NCBI GenBank assembly: GCA_955652635.1
Contig: CATPBN010000145.1
Coordinates: 1 to 15,723, forward strand
Source of the DNA: an uncultured Gemmatimonadaceae bacterium
GTDB lineage: Bacteria > Gemmatimonadota > Gemmatimonadetes > Gemmatimonadales > Gemmatimonadaceae
DNA: 15,723 bases
Reading direction: 5' to 3'
Both the position numbers and the translations under genes were made by a program. Of the stretch, positions 14,089 to 15,723 are shown piece after piece. Numbering within the stretch: the stretch's first letter is position 1; every line of letters starts with the position of its first letter. The notes beneath the pieces were generated by a model. The model worked only from the letters and a program-made list of their open reading frames with translations, had not been told where the DNA came from and did no database searches.

Positions 14089-14504
14089 TGCTCGATGACG
14101 CCGGTTTCGACAGAAACGATAAGATCGCGGGCCGCGAGCCTGTTCAGCGGAAGGATAAGTCCACGGAGCAACTCTATGACCGCGAAGTCCCGCTCAATGG
14201 CGGCTCGAGTCACGGATTGCTGCACGACTGGCTCGATGGCGAAGTAGATGTGATGCGCGCAAGCGAGGTCGAGGGCAAGTCGAAAGTGGAGCTCTGGACC
14301 CGAATCAACGCCGAGAGCGAGATGCTCCGCCGCCGCGTTACCCCGGTTGGTGTTCAGCAGCGCATTATGGCGTCTCTTCCCGAGACACCTGGTACTGCCT
14401 CCCACTGGTGGAAGCAGCAGATAACGATTACGCCCGTCGCTGCGGTCGCCATCGGCGTCGGTCTGCTTGCGGTAGGCGGCCTCGTGATCGAGATGTTCCG
14501 CTAG
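14085..14504 (+). CDS. Probable anti-sigma factor with a C-terminal membrane anchor
   Basis: Position gives the main clue: its start overlaps the ECF sigma stop by four bases, so it is cotranslated with it. The 139 residues hold a charged cytoplasmic part with HGLLHDWLDGEVDVMRASEVEG (43-64), resembling the helix HxxLxxxLDGEL that anti-sigma domains use to hold sigma. The cysteines of the zinc-binding HxxxCxxC form are absent; there is no cysteine at all in the protein. One hydrophobic helix (about 115-136) follows, ending in only EMFR-type residues, so almost nothing would project outside the membrane. A signal-sensing domain is therefore missing, and release of sigma would need another partner or proteolysis. 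ATG 14085 or 14088 could be the start. The function is inferred from context and general similarity. Confidence 0.72.
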   Translation: MMLDDAGFDRNDKIAGREPVQRKDKSTEQLYDREVPLNGGSSHGLLHDWLDGEVDVMRASEVEGKSKVELWTRINAESEMLRRRVTPVGVQQRIMASLPETPGTASHWWKQQITITPVAAVAIGVGLLAVGGLVIEMFR

Positions 14505-14525
14505 AGTCGTTTGTCTCCTGAAGGA

Positions 14526-14561
14526 AACGCCCGGCTCCCAGCGAGTCGGGCGTTCTTTTTT
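14526..14561 (+). terminator. Rho-independent terminator of the sigma/anti-sigma pair
   Basis: A 12-base stem (AACGCCCGGCTC with GAGTCGGGCGTT, one G-U pair) and a 5-base loop (CCAGC) are followed directly by TTCTTTTTT. It lies 22 bases after the stop at 14504 and is the clearest intrinsic terminator in the window, isolating the sigma pair from the small secreted-protein gene. Confidence 0.92.
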
Positions 14562-14620
14562 CCGTTTCATTCTTGCGGATTCTAGCCGTCGGCGTAGACT
14601 TTGCTACTCGACAACACTCT

Positions 14621-14648
14621 GTACTGTATTGACGCCGTACTGTATAGT
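14621..14648 (+). promoter_or_regulatory. Direct repeat GTACTGTAT and promoter-like box
   Basis: GTACTGTAT occurs twice, at 14621-14629 and 14637-14645, 16 bases apart start to start. The second copy merges into TATAGT (14643-14648), a good -10 box; a -35 at 17 bases (TGTACT) is poor. The first copy contains TGTATT, which with TTGCTA 18 bases upstream could be a second, overlapping promoter. Transcripts from TATAGT would have a leader of about 36 bases with a GGAGG Shine-Dalgarno at 14677-14681. The repeat could be an activator or repressor site. Confidence 0.4.
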
Positions 14649-14690
14649 AAAAGAGCAAAAGAGACCCTACCTGATCGGAGGCATGGAAGT

Positions 14691-15122
14691 ATGAAGAAGA
14701 CCATCGCTGTTATCGCTTTTCTGACTGTGCCGGCCCTGGCTTCTGCTCAGGCTGGGCTGAACAAGATTCAGTTCCTGGCGCTGCAGCAGGAGCTGAGGGA
14801 CCAAGGATGCGGCGTCACGAATGTCGACGGACACTACGGTCCTTCGACCCGTCGCGCGATCGCTACCTGCGCCAAGAAGTTCAACACCGCCAACAACGCG
14901 GCAGCGTTGCTAGCCGCGATGAACATCGGCTTCGGGCCGAACGACAATCCGCCGGCAGCGCCCGCGGCTGGCGGCGGGGGCGGCGGTGTGAGTGCTACCG
15001 CCAAGGCTGAAGGCGAGAGCACGAAGACCGAGAAGAAGGAAATGAAGACCGCCGCGACGAAGACCCGCCGCAAGGCAACGAAGAAAATGAAGGCCGCGGC
15101 AGCCGACACGACGAAGAAGTAG
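14691..15122 (+). CDS. Small secreted protein with peptidoglycan-binding-like motif and Lys-rich tail
   Basis: The start is ATG 14691, behind GGAGG nine bases upstream, giving 143 residues with a signal peptide cut after ASA (about residue 19). The mature N-terminus (about 25-65) reads LALQQELRDQGCGVTNVDG then HYGPSTRRAIATCAKKFN. It follows the pattern of PG_binding_1 repeats (LQxxLxxxGY...VDGxxGxxTxxAVxxFQ), except that C40 and C60 replace ordinary residues and could form a disulphide. A Pro/Gly-rich linker (86-100) leads to a basic, lysine-rich tail (about 112-143) with no predicted structure, which could bind anionic envelope polymers or nucleic acid. It is a monocistronic gene between a terminator and a convergent neighbour. 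The cell-wall role is inferred from the motif only. Confidence 0.78.
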   Translation: MKKTIAVIAFLTVPALASAQAGLNKIQFLALQQELRDQGCGVTNVDGHYGPSTRRAIATCAKKFNTANNAAALLAAMNIGFGPNDNPPAAPAAGGGGGGVSATAKAEGESTKTEKKEMKTAATKTRRKATKKMKAAAADTTKK

Positions 15123-15126
15123 GTCG

Positions 15127-15148
15127 GTTTCGAGCTAGATCTCGAAAC
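15127..15148. terminator. Palindrome shared by two convergent gene ends
   Basis: Perfect 8-base arms GTTTCGAG and CTCGAAAC enclose CTAGAT. The repeat begins five bases after the secreted-protein stop and contains the last codons and stop of the radical SAM gene on the other strand. It is placed to act as a bidirectional terminator, but neither side has a T-run, so it may need Rho or only protect RNA 3' ends. Confidence 0.45.
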
Positions 15149-15723
15149 TGAGTTGAAGGTTGGGGACGAGGGCACCAACCGCCTCGTCCCCTTCTTCTTG
15201 CTCTTCACTTCGGGACCAGCCGCGAACGCCGTATTTCGCGCACAGCTTCGCGAAGAAGCGCGCCAGGCCTTCCCGGTATTTCTCGCCAGCGTAAGCGCTG
15301 TTGCCATACGTGTTGCGGTACCGCTCCGCCAGGTGCGGAAACTCCTGCTCGATGAAGGGGAGATAGCGCTTTCTCGCCGCGGATTGCAGCCTCACAGCGC
15401 ACGCGCCGACGTGCGTCGCGCCGGCTTCGGACACCCGCTTCACCAGCGCGTCCAGATCGGAAGGATTGTCTGTGATGCCCGGCAGCACGGGCATGCAGTT
15501 TATGCCCGCATCGATTCCCGCCTCTCTTAGTCGTGCCAGGGCGCGCACTCTCGATTCCGGCGTCGGCGATCTCGGCTCGATCCGCCGCGCCAGCTCGCGG
15601 TCCAGCGTAATGAGCGAGATGTGAACGGAAAGCGCTGAGTGGCGATTGATCCGCGATAGGACGTCGATGTCGCGTGTAATGAGGGGGCTCTTCGTGATTA
15701 TCACCACCCTCAATCCAGGATGC
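15135..15723 (-). CDS. Radical SAM protein, SplB-like / Rv2578c-PA0069 type (N-terminus beyond right edge)
   Basis: The C-terminal part, about 195 residues, of an enzyme using a [4Fe-4S] cluster and S-adenosylmethionine. The frame stays open to the right edge, so the CxxxCxxC cluster motif lies outside and cannot be checked. Visible blocks are VIITKSPLITRDIDVL, VHISLITLDRELARRIEPR, ALARLREAGIDAGINCMPVLPG with ITDNPSDLDALV, and GATHVGACAVRLQ, which are the later barrel strands of the family. The tail NTYGNSAYAGEKYREGLARFFAKLCAKYG is typical of this SplB-related group, whose substrate is unknown; true spore photoproduct lyases are shorter at this end. An apparent TTG start at 15713 is not the real start, because HPGL-type family residues precede it. 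It is convergent with the secreted-protein gene. Confidence 0.88.
   Translation of the reverse strand, partial: HPGLRVVIITKSPLITRDIDVLSRINRHSALSVHISLITLDRELARRIEPRSPTPESRVRALARLREAGIDAGINCMPVLPGITDNPSDLDALVKRVSEAGATHVGACAVRLQSAARKRYLPFIEQEFPHLAERYRNTYGNSAYAGEKYREGLARFFAKLCAKYGVRGWSRSEEQEEGDEAVGALVPNLQLSFEI

Noticed and set aside
14601..14690. Extended start for the small secreted protein
   Set aside because: It would bury the signal peptide internally and translate the promoter repeat; ATG 14691 has GGAGG in place.
1..15723. CRISPR array, tRNA/rRNA, insertion sequence, prophage or a known defence island
   Set aside because: No regularly spaced repeats, cloverleaf sequence, transposase or integrase motif, or defence gene cluster was seen. 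The lone methyltransferase is not enough to call a restriction-modification system.

Overview
The window is a gene-dense bacterial chromosome segment, G+C-rich by eye (about 60 %), with short or overlapping gene junctions, frequent GTG/TTG starts and a mixture of Shine-Dalgarno-led and apparently SD-less genes. There is no phage, transposon, CRISPR, tRNA or rRNA signal. Gene content (thyX, stand-alone thiolase plus 3-hydroxyacyl-CoA dehydrogenase, lipoproteins, an ECF sigma factor with a cotranscribed membrane partner, a Lys/Ala-tailed phasin-like protein) would fit an environmental Gram-negative such as Gemmatimonadota or a related phylum. That placement is inference; no marker gene here proves it.

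Left two-thirds, minus strand (9607 down to 1): one long, tightly spaced gene run probably read from a sigma70-like promoter at 9699-9726. Order of transcription: phasin/PhaF-like protein with a histone-like tail; M20 deacetylase/peptidase; a 72-aa unknown; RNase HI-like protein; double zinc-ribbon protein; acetyl-CoA acetyltransferase-type thiolase; an unknown lipoprotein; a two-TM unknown; 3-hydroxybutyryl-CoA dehydrogenase-type protein; a GlcD-type FAD oxidase; then, after a 120-base gap, thyX, which is cut by the left edge. Several junctions are 1-4 base overlaps, implying translational coupling. The thiolase, dehydrogenase and phasin-like protein together suggest acyl-CoA or polyhydroxyalkanoate metabolism, but no PHA synthase is visible.

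Right third, plus strand (9833 to 15122): a class III (CaiB/BaiF) CoA-transferase and an SGNH-type lipoprotein, closed by a strong hairpin terminator at 12291-12320; an orphan D12-class adenine methyltransferase starting 5 bases after that terminator; an ECF sigma factor overlapping a short single-TM protein that is probably its anti-sigma factor, closed by a strong terminator at 14526-14561; and a small secreted protein with a peptidoglycan-binding-like motif and a Lys-rich tail. A convergent radical SAM (SplB-like) gene enters from the right edge, and both 3' ends meet in a palindrome.

Most notable points: an RNase HI-like protein lacking the second catalytic carboxylate; a 16-base gap that is a perfect inverted repeat around TATAAT placed for leaderless transcription; an 11-codon mini-ORF bridging two genes; a PhaF-like protein heading the operon; a methyltransferase start without SD directly behind a terminator; and a candidate anti-sigma factor with no visible zinc site and no extracytoplasmic domain. 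I see no convincing wholly new multi-gene system. The 72-aa / RNase H-like / zinc-ribbon trio is the best candidate for an uncharacterised module.
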